From Przewalskia tangutica (taxonomy: Eukaryota; Streptophyta; Magnoliopsida; Solanales; Solanaceae), in assembly GCA_029844215.1 (NCBI GenBank), contig CM056733.1, positions 44,405,142-44,469,141 of the forward strand: 64,000 nucleotides of DNA. Direction: 5' to 3'. The position numbers and the translations under genes are program-made. Positions 49,001 through 58,579 of this stretch are shown in pieces (position 1 is the first letter of the stretch; each line of letters starts with the position of its first letter). The notes below the pieces were generated by a model. That model saw only the letters and a program-made list of their open reading frames with translations. It had not been told where the DNA came from and ran no database searches.

Positions 49001-49467
49001 AATGGGAGGAGCTCTCAAGACTTAGAGATTTTTTGGATGAAGAAGTCTTCAAAGGGAAGGGGTATTTATAGGTCAAGTGAAGGCCAACCAATGGCCAAGA
49101 TCTTGCCAAGTGCAAGGCAAGTGTAGGGCCAAGATTCACCCATGTGTCCTTGACCAACTAACACACAAAATATCCTACCAACTACACCTCTCCATTTCGT
49201 CCAAACCGAGCTCTCACGTCCGCCAATGGGAGGGTGCCAAGTGGCGCCCTCATGTTGGCCCAACACGTTTCGTCTCTCGGAAAAATCCGCAAAAATTAAA
49301 AATGACATAGCCGGAAATTCCCCCTACGAAAGCTGTGAAAACGTTTCGTCGAAAAACGACTCTAAACGGGTGTTGTGAACAAAAAGAATTCGGCCAAGCC
49401 TAAATCACAAGTTCAAATTTTCTACGTACGTCCTGACGTACATACTCTGGAAATACGGGGTATAACA
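46048..49467 (-). repeat. E outer 5' LTR
   Basis: Plus-strand view TGTCATGACCGAACTGG ... GGGGTATAACA, 3,420 bp. TATA 49063-49070 (minus). It contains a 12-G run near 48317-48328 where the middle LTR has only three G (42395-42400). Confidence 0.9.
49063..49070 (-). promoter_or_regulatory. TATA box of E outer LTR
   Basis: TATAAATA on the minus strand. Confidence 0.6.
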
Positions 49468-49805
49468 GTCCCATGGGATGGGCCGAGACACGTATTCCAC
49501 ATGATTTATACCTAGACTGCCGGCAGTGAGGAAGGAGTTCCACGGGCATGAGGGATGACTTTGAGGGCGTGAGTCCCTGACTTGACATGACTGCTTTTAT
49601 GTTGTGAACTGTAGTTTGTTATCATATACGCCTCTCGCTTTATATAGATCGTTATGATTTCATTTACTGATTTTTGGGCCACATACTTGGTACTGTTATC
49701 GACCTCCTTCGGGGGGCTGCGTTCATGCCGCAGGTAGAAGTACATCGGTTGTGGATCCTCGCTCTTAGGATCGCAGTTCAGCGTGTTGGGAAGCCCCGTT
49801 TCTTC
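49468..49805 (+). repeat. D 3' LTR, last part (truncated)
   Basis: Starts with the GTCCC duplication and resumes the 48-bp repeat unit, then follows 4740-5020 of the 5' LTR to GGGAAGCCCCGTTTCTTC. The final ~300 bp and terminal TGACA are missing at the join with another LTR fragment. Confidence 0.88.
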
Positions 49806-50269
49806 CTTTCGTACAATTGAAATTTTTTGTCTTGGTAATGTGCCCAAACCCGAGAGCAACACAACAAGAACAAGAGTTCTTCCAATTTTTTTCTAAGTGT
49901 TAAGCCTTGTCTTGCTACTAAGGATGATTATATAATCAAATGGAGGGTTAAGATTAGAACACTTGTGTGGTTTGGATGAGATTCATTTAAATATCAAGCT
50001 ATGTGGGGTCATTGACTTGGTCAATGTTCTCAAGCTCTTAGCCTAGCAAGACTTTCATCTTAAATATGGTCAAATGACCATTCCACCCATGCACATTTCG
50101 TCCATGACCATAAAGGGGGGGTGACACATGTCGCCATCCCGTTCGTCGCAATATTTCGTTTTCCGACATTTCCATAATTCCGATAAATTTTTACTCGTCT
50201 CAAATCTTAACATTTTTGAGTTCTTACGTATGTTCTTATAAACATATCCTGAAATTCCGGGGTGTAACA
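49806..50269 (-). repeat. LTR fragment of F-type subfamily
   Basis: Minus strand from 50269: TGTTACACCCCGGAATTTCA, the LTR start of the F subfamily, running ~460 bp with clear similarity to 56240-56708. It then stops at the D junction. On the other side it abuts integrase-coding sequence of F without a polypurine tract or hairpin. It is therefore either a separate insertion into F's integrase that later lost its other end, or the product of a deletion joining D and F. Confidence 0.8.
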
Positions 50270-50600
50270 TAAGCACTGCAGGCCTCCCCTAAAACCTGCT
50301 GACAAGTCCTGCAGCACCGGGTACACACAATCTATCCTCATATCACAACACCTCATCTGGTGCTACTCAAACAGGCTTTTATCTTCTCGGAGAGCCGTAT
50401 CTCAATACCGTATCATAACTGGATCCTCATAATGTCGCCTCTTTACCTCCACAATGACGGAAGACCCGGCAACCTCTCGGATCCAAACTTCATTCACCTT
50501 GGAAACCAATAATCGAACCCCCCGGCTCGGTAGCTGATGAATCTCACGGACCACGTCCTGTTTATCTGGCTGCCCATCTGACAGACTACCCATAGATCCA
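50270..50600 (-). pseudogene. RNase H-integrase connector and integrase N-terminus of F
   Basis: The frame 50402-50593 (63 residues) reads MGSLSDGQPDKQDVVREIHQ, then LLVSKVNEV, then EVKRRHYEDPVMIRY. This is the standard Ty3/gypsy connector (MGSLAHL... REIHQLASLGVRL... EVKxxQYEDP) between RNase H and integrase. Below 50400, with frame changes, decayed forms of the DGVLRYxGRLCVPDVAGLR and EAHxSxYSxHPG region follow (the latter reading EACSAY at the very end). The integrase His/Cys zinc region should start there and is cut off. Confidence 0.85.
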
Positions 50601-51020
50601 CGACTAAGAGTATCTCAGAATCGCTTTGTCTTTCCCCAGATGGTATAGGATATCAATATCACAATCCTTGGGTAACTCTAACCACCGTCTCTCTCGCAAA
50701 TTCAACTGCCTCTGTCTGGAGATATACCGGAGGCTCTTGTGGCCTGCACAAATATCCACATGAAGTTTATATATACGTCATGCCCCCAAATCTTCAAGGC
50801 ATGATTTAACTGCCGCCAGCTCTAAATCGTGAGTGACGTAATTTCCTTTCCTGCTTCCCTAACTACCGGGAAAACATAGACTCTATCCTTATCAGGTTGC
50901 ATCAGCACACAACCTAGCCCCACATCCAACGTGTTATCATAATAACCTAACCCTCTAGTCTTTCAGGAGGGGTTAGAACTGTAGTCGTGGTCAACTTATC
51001 TTCCAATAACTGGAAACCTT
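50600..51020 (-). pseudogene. RNase H remnant of F
   Basis: Split over frames, minus strand. KNEKGFQLLEDKLTTTTVLTPPE (frame pieces from ~51020) matches the xxEESFQxLKxxLTTAPVLxxP segment between reverse transcriptase and RNase H. Then DNTLDVGLGCVLMQPDKDRV (compare YCDASxVGLGCVLMQ) and VFPVVREAGKEI. ALKIWGHDVYI (compare ALKIWRHYLYG) and the RERRWLELL equivalent are near 50690. DILYH is changed to ISYTIW by a frame shift near 50650. The domain digests the RNA template during reverse transcription. It is clearly related but has several stops. Confidence 0.82.
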
Positions 51021-52166
51021 TCTCATTCTTGCGAAATATCCGGGTGTCCTTAATCTCAATTATGGTTCATGTTTCCTTTTCTCTGTTGCAACCACACTTG
51101 GTTACTAACTTAGATTTGATTCTTTTGCTTGCCTCATGGCTAAGACTTCTAGTCAAACACAATTTAGGGGGGGAGATTTCCTTGATCTCGTCAAGTAGTA
51201 ACCCGATTATTTTCTCCCAGCTCGTAGAGCTTATAGTCAGGTATTCAACCTCAATTCACTGTATTACATATTCCAATGACTTGTCAAGATTTCTTATCGT
51301 TCGAGTGTCCACTCGTCTTTCCTTTATAAGTTATTTCAAGTTGTCCTGGGGTCCCTTACCCCTCCGTATTTTCTTACTATCTTTCTCGTCAGCACCGATG
51401 CTACCACCTTTCCTCGAGGTGTTCTTACTGCCCATTATTTACTAATGGTCTTACACCAGTCTGGGGTAATCATATCTCGTGCAACTTACATAACCATAGT
51501 CGTATTTTCTTTTATCATTCTGATCATAACTTTACATTATGCTTATTATTAGCAAAAGTATTTCTATCTTGATTCATAATCGTACAGTTTCATACATGCG
51601 TACTACCTGCATTAATATCCTTACGACACTTCCTCGACTATTTCGCACGTCGTTCTTAATTACCCCCAACACAAAACTTTTCCCACGGTTATCTAAAATT
51701 GTAACATAAGGCATGACGATACTGAAGACCTTACCAGTCTTCTATCCTTTGTCTAACAACATGGGTACACATAACCCCATAATACGTAAAATTGTCCTTA
51801 CATGGGGAAGATAACTTATCTCCATTAAATAAACTTTCCTTGGAGTCACAACCCTAATCACAGGGTCCTCTTGCGGTCCAGTAAACATCTAATCATCACG
51901 CACCGCCTTAAAGTCGTGTAGATTTTCAAAACCTACCAAAGATGCCTTCAGCTTCCCACTGGCAGCACTCATACTTACTTTATTCTTGCCTTGCGCATTT
52001 TCCTGAAATTATCCGGAAGGTCGTGGCCCTGACCGCCAAACCAAACCAACTCCAAGTACATCCAAGGGCGCTTATCATAAACTCCTTCAAATTCTAGTAT
52101 TACTTACTTTCTGCATTAATTTACCTCAAATGAACAAGTCACACAGACTTATTAAAATCAACAATG
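51021..52166 (-). other. Slot expected for reverse transcriptase in F; unrecognised
   Basis: About 1.15 kb lies between protease and RNase H on the minus strand, which is the usual length of a reverse transcriptase domain. I could not find the catalytic YxDD-type motif or other conserved blocks in any minus frame. Either it has decayed beyond reading by eye or it was replaced. The 152-codon plus-strand frame at 50987-51445 is antisense to the RNase H side and shows no domain. Confidence 0.5.
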
Positions 52167-52361
52167 TCAAAGAAGGAAGGATAATTCACTGGTTACCACC
52201 ACTTCTCTTCCTTTCCACACGATGGCAAAACCGCCACGGAACCGGTACCGAATCAATCTCTCTCTGTAGTCCACGTTGGCATAACAAGAGGCCAACCAGC
52301 CCGTACTCATAATGACCTCAATGTCTGTCATAACAGCTCTTCTAGGTCTGCTAGGGTCCAA
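52167..52361 (-). pseudogene. Aspartic protease C-terminal remnant of F
   Basis: A 64-residue minus frame: TDIEVIMSTGWLASCYANVD, then YRERLIRYRF, then IVWKGRE. It corresponds to the end of Ty3/gypsy retropepsins (FDVILGMDWLxxxxAxVDCRxxxVxFxxPxExxxxWKG), with ILGMDW changed to IMSTGW. The catalytic DSGAT region upstream was not recognised. In the usual order, protease is followed by reverse transcriptase. It lies ~300 bp downstream of the common spacer. Confidence 0.8.
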
Positions 52362-52619
52362 CGAATGTATCGTTACCGGTAATTATTATCTACCCGCTCA
52401 GCTACCACCCAACACTCACGGGTGTAGTCACCTCGAAGGTCCTCATGGATTCAGGCTCCATTTCTTTACACTTGGTTGCTCTCGTTCTTACTGGTCGCAC
52501 TCTTCCCGTACTTCCAAACTTATTCTAGCGTACGTACATAGACTTCATACTGATTCGGGCCTCCAATCTTTTGAGTTACTTATTCTAAACAACATAAGGC
52601 CATTTCCGGCTCTCACAAC

Positions 52620-52930
52620 CTGGTTCCGGTGGAATGCGTCCACGAACCCGTAAAATGATTAACTAGACTTGGGCCCTGCACCCTCGTGACCCTGTCACGT
52701 AGCGGGACTACTACCAACTGATCCCATTCTATTTCAGGCTATGGGGCGACCCTTAATAGGTCCTCAACTCGACTCGGCGTCGCACTTAACTCCTATCCTT
52801 GGTCTGTCTTAACCTTTTACTACCCGAGAATGCCTTATTTACCTAAGGTCTCGGTGGTTACCAACATTCTTAGGCTCGCAATTTCCATGCTCCACGCCTA
52901 CCTTATCAGTCCCCCCGTAAACGGGTACAA
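52620..52930 (-). other. Common spacer in F (between leader and protease)
   Basis: Minus strand: matches the post-gag spacer of the gag-bearing copies (GGGTCACGAGGGTGCAGGGC near 52680-52697; GAGACCTTAGGT near 52850). Here it stands upstream of protease, which places the spacer between gag and pol in the ancestral element. Confidence 0.7.
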
Positions 52931-53395
52931 AAACTTATCATAATACCATAATCGTGTTGTCTTGACCACAACAACCATACTTACTCCATACGGATCTCAC
53001 CCGTACCATTCTCGAAATCCTACTATGTAGCTCAATCTATTAACATAGTCTTCCATTAATTCCCTTAATAATAACTTTTTAAGGGTCCATTCCCTTCTCA
53101 GACAGCTCATCATTTCCTAATTATCTCAAATTAGTACGTAAAACCTTGATGAGAATTCATTAAACTGTTTCATACCTTCCCGGTATTTATTTAGTCCTTA
53201 GCAAATCCTGGTAACCTAAAACCATTCTAGGCAACACGCGTCCGACCCTCATACATAAATCTGTATAGCTGTATGTCACAATACCAACTATACTACAAAC
53301 ATTACCAACCTGGATACGCAATCCACATCATCTTTCCTGGGTCACTTCTGTCTTTCTCGTAGCTGCAAACAACATAACTTGTTAGGGATAGACAA
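52931..53395 (-). other. Unrecognised region of F where gag would be expected
   Basis: No Gag motif, no long frame and no similarity that I can see to the gag of other copies. It is ~450 bp, whereas gag plus N-terminal region takes ~1.1 kb in D and H. Confidence 0.4.
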
Positions 53396-53552
53396 CCCTA
53401 ACCACACAGCTCTATCGCACGATCTCAGAGTGAGAAGAATGGAAACCAACCCTAAATGTCCTGCAACCTCCTGGTTATAGATGTGGTGCACAACACACCG
53501 ATAACCAAGACTCTACTAGACACGGTCTGTAGACACTTTCCGAGGACTAACA

Positions 53553-53564
53553 GCTCTGATACCA
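53553..53564 (-). other. Primer-binding site of F (intact)
   Basis: TGGTATCAGAGC on the minus strand, 4 nt from the LTR end. Perfect match to the plant initiator Met-tRNA 3' end. Confidence 0.9.
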
Positions 53565-54274
53565 CTTTTGTCACGACCCGACCCCGGGCCCGCGACTGGT
53601 GCCCTACCTGGGCACCCCTCTAAGGTATACATCAGAGAATAGCAGCGGAACATACACAATTCTTAAAATAAAAATCATACTTAAACAGTAGACATCAACC
53701 GGCTAGCCGATAAGGCCGCCTTTCGCAACATTTACATAATACAAAATTAAAACAGTACATATTGGTTCTTACAAACCCAATCCACAAATATGACTACAGA
53801 CCTCTAAGAATAACAACTTTGGCGGGACAGGGCCCCGCCATACCCCTGAATGTACAACAACCGACAATACCAGGGATAAGCCTCCGAAATAAAGGAGTTT
53901 CTCAACAGCTGAACAATGATCCTAAGAGTGAGGATCAGCAACATGTACTCTACCTGCGGCATAAACGCAGCCCCCCGAAGGAGGTCAGTACAACATGTAC
54001 CAAATATGTGAAACTGAAAGTACTGCAGTGAAATCATAAGTCTAAAATAAAACTGGAGACATGTATGATAACTCATATAACAGTACATTGTGTCTTACTA
54101 ACAATGAGAGTAAACAAGAGTATACTTTACTGCATAAAAATAGGAGGCTCTCGATCAATGCAGGACAACCCGTCCGCAGTATCATTAAGCAATCCTACTC
54201 CTAAGACTATTTCACCCGCAAGGGTCGTGTGGACCCGCATGAGGTATTCCTCGCATCATGGGTAGCAAATCCAT

Positions 54275-54535
54275 GGAGTGGTATAATATCTTGGGGGTTT
54301 ACCCCGCAATCATACTCAGAAGGTGGTATAACGTCTTGGGGGTTTACCCCTCATTTATACTCTTACCCTGGAGAAGGTGGTATAACGTCTTGGGGGTTTA
54401 CCCCTCATTTATACTCTTACCCTGGAGAATGTGGTATAATGTCTTGGGGGTTTACCCCTCATTTATACTCTTACCCTGGAGAATGTGGTATAACGTCTTG
54501 GGGGTTTACTCCTCATTTATACTTTTACCCTACCT
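54275..54535 (-). repeat. ~46-57-bp tandem repeat, 5 copies, in F LTR
   Basis: Unit with GGTATAACGTCTTGGGGGTT + TACCCCTCATTTATACTCTT. The plus frames of 100-108 codons across it are repeat artefacts. Confidence 0.9.
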
Positions 54536-54544
54536 CAACCGTCC

Positions 54545-54640
54545 ATCATACATAACATAAGCCCTACCGGCTTATCATACATAACATAAGCACTACCGGC
54601 TTATCATACATAACATAAGCACTACCGGCTTATCATAAAA
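54545..54640 (-). repeat. 29-bp tandem repeat, 3 copies, in F LTR
   Basis: Unit CATAACATAAGCACTACCGG + CTTATCATA, three copies; it directly follows the 46-57-bp array. Confidence 0.9.
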
Positions 54641-56910
54641 TATATAAGCAAGTTAATAAATCCCCTAACTTCTTATTAGTCTTGTTCATATACACTCTCA
54701 TTTTAGTTTACTTAAGGCACTTACATGTCGTTATAAAAATCCGGGAATTTAACCCAAAGTACTACATACTTCTATTCTTTTAAAATGACTCTTTTTCATA
54801 TAAAACTTCCAAGATACTAATAACCATAGTATCAAGTCATAACTACTTTTCAAGACAAGTCACAATATCTTTTAGAAATACAATTATAGGCTTCTAAATC
54901 AAGTGACTTCTTTCTTTTAAAACTTTAAGCAATTGATGCCTTTAAATCAATTTGCCTTTCATTATTTCAAGTCATTTATCATACTTAAATTACTTAGAGT
55001 AAATCACCCTCTTTAACTTTCCATAAAGCTATTATAACCAACTTCCCATAAAGCCGTTATACTAGCTTTATGCTTTAGAAACTTACATTCTTCTTTATAA
55101 CCAAGAGACTTAAACTTTCCAACAAAAACAAGTATCAAAAATACTTTCAACATACTTAAAGTCTCTTAAATTTTGAAAACCAAGATATCCTTAATATTTA
55201 AACGAGTGAGTTAATTACCTAACTCAACCAACTTGATCATTCTTAAGATAAACCAAGGATATCAAATGGACTAGATTCGTCAAAATCTCAAATGCGTCAC
55301 CGCATCTATACATTTACAACTTATTCATGCTCAAGAGATAAGAAAGTCCCACATACCTCTTCGGTTTAATCCACTTGCTAAGTCCAATACGCCGTACGTA
55401 GTATGTCAACCTATAATGACCATAATACGTCTATTAACCTCTAGCTTCAAACGTAGAATATTTCAAGTGCAAAGTCACTAAATTCTACGGAAAATCGGAC
55501 AACACTTCCTTTGTTTCTACATACTTTGCCACCTTTTTCAAGGCCGAATTCAATAACCAAACATGCCACATTTAAGGATCAACAAAGTAGTTAACAATAG
55601 GGGATTACACGCTTAATCAAGACTTGTAAAATTCCGCCCCACAATAAATATCAAACTAGTCCAACATATAAGTTCTTCTCGGCCAATAGGTGTAACAACA
55701 TATCATCCTTTCCAATTCCTTTTCAATTCAAGTTGTTTAGTATAACATGATATCAAGCCGCAATTGAGTATAACTACTACAATCTTCAAGTAGGTAATAT
55801 GCGACGATTCTAATTAACGACTAAATTGTAATTCAACTTCAAATGACTCAACATGTCATTTTCGGATTTGAGCTTCTAAAGTTCCATAACACTTATCAAT
55901 CTTCATAACACATATCACATGATCACTTATAACTTATCATAACATGAAATCTTCAATTACAAAAGTAAGATGAAGGTTATACCTTAATTAGCCCAAATAT
56001 GATCCAAGATCACAAGTCGATCCTTAGCAACTTTAGCTCCTCTTTTAGACGTTCCAATCCACTCCAAGCAACCCTTATAAGCTTATGAAGAACTTATCTT
56101 CAAGTTCCAACTTCAAAGTTGAAGAACTCCTTAACTTTCCGCCTTGCGACTAATACGAAAATGCCATTTTTCCGGGATCTTTCTATTGAGATACCCTTAC
56201 AATACTCTTAGGAACCTTGGTTTAAAGTGGGGAGATTATTGGACAACAATTGAAAATTTTCCTCTTGGAAAAATCCCCATTGCCGTGAGCTTCACTAGTG
56301 AGCAAGAACAAGATTTCAAAAAATTTCTAAGTGTTGAGAATGATAAAGTCTTGCACTACTAGTGTACATATATAACATAATGGAGGGTCAAGATTAGTAC
56401 ATATGGATAACTTGGATGAGTTTCACATGGATCTTGCCCAAGTGGCCTTTGGACTTTAGTCAACAATGTCAAGCTTAAGTCTTTGTAGGACTTGGTCATC
56501 TCTTTAATGGTCAAATGACCATCTTATCCATGCCATTTTCGTCCAAGACCACTAAGGGGGTGACACGTGTCGCCCTCCCGTTCGTCGCAATATTTCGTTT
56601 TCCGACAATTCCATAATTCTGATAAATCTTTACTCGTCTCAAATATTAACATTTTCGAGTTCTTACGTACGTTCTTATAAACATATCCTAGAATTCCGGG
56701 GTGTAACAACGTGTCACCCCCCACATGGGCTTGCTCGAAATTGGACCATGGTTAAGTGGTCTTGTGACCAAGGTTAAGTAGTAATGTGGATGATCAAGTC
56801 TTGAAACCTAGCTTGATATAATTGACTAAGTCAACTTGCCCACTTGACTAGATATTTAATCTCTTTCATCTAAGCCACAAAAGTGTTTTGATCTAAGCCA
56901 TCCATTGTGT

Positions 56911-56918
56911 TATATATT
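56911..56918 (+). promoter_or_regulatory. TATA box of G LTR
   Basis: TATATATT followed by CAACCTAGAAG. Confidence 0.5.
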
Positions 56919-57587
56919 CAACCTAGAAGCAAGACTTGGCTCACAACACTTAGAAAACATTTGAGAAAAACTTTGTGCAAGACTTGAGGCTCTCGGGTTC
57001 ATGCCACTTTCAACAAGAAAGATTTTCGTTTGTGGTTCATAATTCACAATACTTTAACCCAAGGTTCCTAGGGGTATTGTAAGGATATCTCAATATAAAG
57101 ATCCCGGAAAAATGACGTTTTTACGTTAGTCGCAAGGCGAAAACCTAAGGTGTTCTTCAACTTTGAAGTTGGAAATGGAAGGGAAGTTGTTTGTGAACTT
57201 CTAAGGGATTCAAATAGCGGATTGGAGCGTGAGGAAAAGAGCTAAGATTGCTAAGGAGCGACTTTGAATCTTGGAATTTTATAATGGCTTATCAAGGTAA
57301 CAATCTTGTCGTTTTAGTGATTAAAGATTACTTATTGTTGTAGTTATGGATATAAACTAGCATGAGATATATATATTGAAGTTTGATAAGTGTTATGGAT
57401 GTTGGAACCACTAAACTAGCATGAGATATATATGATTAGCCTTTGAGATTACAATTCAATTTGGTTATTAGTTTAGTCGTCGCATGTTATATAAAGAAGG
57501 AATTGTAGTTGTTAAAGTTGTTTACGACTATATAACATGGTAGAATTAACAACTTGGATTCTAAAGAATTGGAAAGGACTTTGTGTT

Positions 57588-57616
57588 TGTCACGACCCGA
57601 CCTCGGGCCCGTGACA
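57588..57616 (+). repeat. 29-nt palindromic LTR-end junction
   Basis: TGTCACGACCCGACCTCG + GGCCCGTGACA: an LTR terminus in inverted orientation running into a direct one, directly before the PBS of G. Confidence 0.75.
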
Positions 57617-57822
57617 AAAGTGTTATCAGAGCAGTTAATCCTCAGAAAGTGTCTACAGACTGTATCTAGTAGAGTCTTGATTATCGGTGTGTTGTGCACC
57701 ACATCTATAATCAGGAGGCTACAGGATATTTAGGATTGGTTTCCATTCTTTTCACTCTAAGATCGTGCAATAGAGTTGTGTTATAGGTTGAACTCCCTCT
57801 GACATATTTTTATGTATCAGTT

Positions 57823-57949
57823 ATGCCTCCACGCAAGGCAACCGCGGCCCAGAAGGGCAAGGCAGCTGAGGGAGCTGCTAGTAGGACGCATAGAGTTACG
57901 AGGGCGCAGGCCCAGTCTTTACCTGAGGTGATGCTTCAGACGACGAGTT
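57823..57949 (+). pseudogene. gag: gag N-terminus of G (cut by H)
   Basis: The ATG at 57823 opens MPPRKATAAQKGKAAEGAAS, then RTHRVTRAQAQ. It is the cleanest copy of the family's basic, Ala-rich Gag N-terminus, with ~42 codons before element H begins at 57950. The frame then continues by chance into the LTR to 58011. It shows what the start of the D, B, C, A and E gags should look like and so supports their chosen ATG positions. Confidence 0.85.
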
Positions 57950-58429
57950 TGTTACACCCCGTAGTTCCAGGGTATGTATGTGAAGACGTACGTATGAGAA
58001 TACGACAGTGATTTTGGAAAGAAAGAAAGATGTGATTTTTCGACGGAAAAGTTTCCGGTTTTTGTGAAGTAAAAAGGTTCGTTAATGGGAATTGGATTCC
58101 CAGATTTGGTATTCGGACTTTTTGGAATATTTTAGAAGTATTGAAATTTTAGTTTCCGGAATTGGTCACGTGGGGCCCACGAGAGAACTTACGGTTTTGT
58201 GAGGCCCACTTTATTTTCGGATTTTTGGCATTACGGATTTTTTTCCGAGAGACGAAATATTTTCGACCAATAGGAGGGCAACATGTGTCACCCTTAGTTG
58301 GCATGGGTTGGACGAAAATGTTGGGCTAGTGGACAAGTCAAATGGTCAAGTCTTGGAAGATATTTCTTTGGGTGAGTGGGAGTAGGTGGTGGACGTTTTT
58401 TTGGTGCTAGTGGAAGGCCACATGGCTCA

Positions 58430-58502
58430 TTGTTGTGGGGGACATATGTCCCAAGGTTGTGGTGGACATATGTCCCAACATTGTGGTGGACACTTGGGTG
58501 GA
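58430..58502 (+). repeat. Short U3 repeat (~21 bp, about 3-4 copies) in H
   Basis: TGTGGTGGACATATGTCCCA repeated with variation. ACATATGT is palindromic. Not seen in the other LTRs. Confidence 0.7.
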
Positions 58503-58571
58503 AGACCTCATTCTTCACATGGATCCAAATCTTCACCCTCCATTTGTTTTAATCTTGGCCCCTGGTGGTTC

Positions 58572-58579
58572 TATAAATA
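58572..58579 (+). promoter_or_regulatory. TATA box of H LTR
   Basis: TATAAATA followed by CCCCCCCTTGATAG. Confidence 0.65.

Larger units (their letters stand above)
39031..49467 (-). mobile_element. Element E: tandem LTR-internal-LTR-internal-LTR array inserted in D
   Basis: Read on the minus strand: LTR 49467-46048, internal 46047-43502, LTR 43501-40138, a second leader+gag 40137-39359, then directly the last ~330 bp of an LTR (39358-39031). GTCCC flanks the whole array (39026-39030 and 49468-49472), so it behaves as one insertion. Sharing of LTRs between successive internal regions is the signature of unequal homologous recombination between LTRs. A later deletion fused the second gag to the LTR tail. 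The outermost T of the left terminus reads C. Confidence 0.85.
1959..49805 (+). mobile_element. Element D: outer Ty3/gypsy LTR element, gag-only, interrupted by C and E
   Basis: Outer shell of the nest. Its parts are the 5' LTR 1959-5327 (its first ~320 bp lies beyond insertion J), leader and gag 5328-6710, spacer 6711-7331, a short 3' piece 35927-36025 with polypurine tract, and a 3' LTR 36026-39030 plus 49468-49805. The 3' LTR lacks its last ~300 bp. C sits at 7332-35921, flanked by GCATG on both sides. E sits at 39031-49467, flanked by GTCCC on both sides. No protease, reverse transcriptase or integrase is visible, so D is a gag-only derivative. Both LTRs carry the same subfamily-specific 48-bp tandem repeat. 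Confidence 0.85.
50270..56708 (-). mobile_element. Element F: pol-bearing, gag-less LTR element (3'-truncated)
   Basis: Minus strand: 5' LTR 56708-53569 (3,140 bp), intact PBS 53564-53553 and leader to ~53390. Then come ~450 bp of unrecognised sequence, the common spacer (~52930-52620), protease (~52361-52167), ~1.1 kb unrecognised where reverse transcriptase should lie, RNase H (~51010-50600) and the integrase N-terminal part up to 50270. Integrase and everything 3' are cut by the LTR fragment 49806-50269. No gag is found between leader and protease. F is the only copy here with pol upstream of integrase. Confidence 0.82.
53569..56708 (-). repeat. F 5' LTR
   Basis: Plus-strand view TGTCACGACCCGACCCC ... 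CGGGGTGTAACA, 3,140 bp. TATA-like ATATATAT near 56367-56374, and two tandem arrays (54275-54535; 54545-54640). More diverged in its mid-part from the other LTRs than they are from one another. No gene is present. Confidence 0.9.
56709..57949 (+). mobile_element. Element G: deleted LTR element (LTR piece, leader, gag start)
   Basis: Plus strand. An LTR piece of the F subfamily begins inside U3 at ACGTGTCACCCCCC, directly after F's LTR. It has TATA 56911-56918 and runs to ~57587. It then meets a 29-nt palindromic LTR-end sequence (57588-57616), a PBS (57621-57632, TGTTATCAGAGC), the leader and the gag N-terminus (57823-57949). About 2 kb of LTR is missing before the palindrome. F apparently inserted into G's U3, and H cuts G's gag at 57950. 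Confidence 0.72.

Noticed and set aside
50987..51445. 152-codon hydrophobic plus-strand frame
   Set aside because: Antisense to the pol region of F, no recognisable domain, and no codon pattern setting it apart from shadow frames.
54229..54560. Two ~100-codon plus frames with repeated peptide units
   Set aside because: They arise from the tandem array inside the minus-strand LTR of F and have no start context or domain.
56144..56362. 72-codon plus frame in F's LTR
   Set aside because: Inside the LTR near its TATA/leader region; the equivalent sequence in G (57000-57130) does not keep it open.
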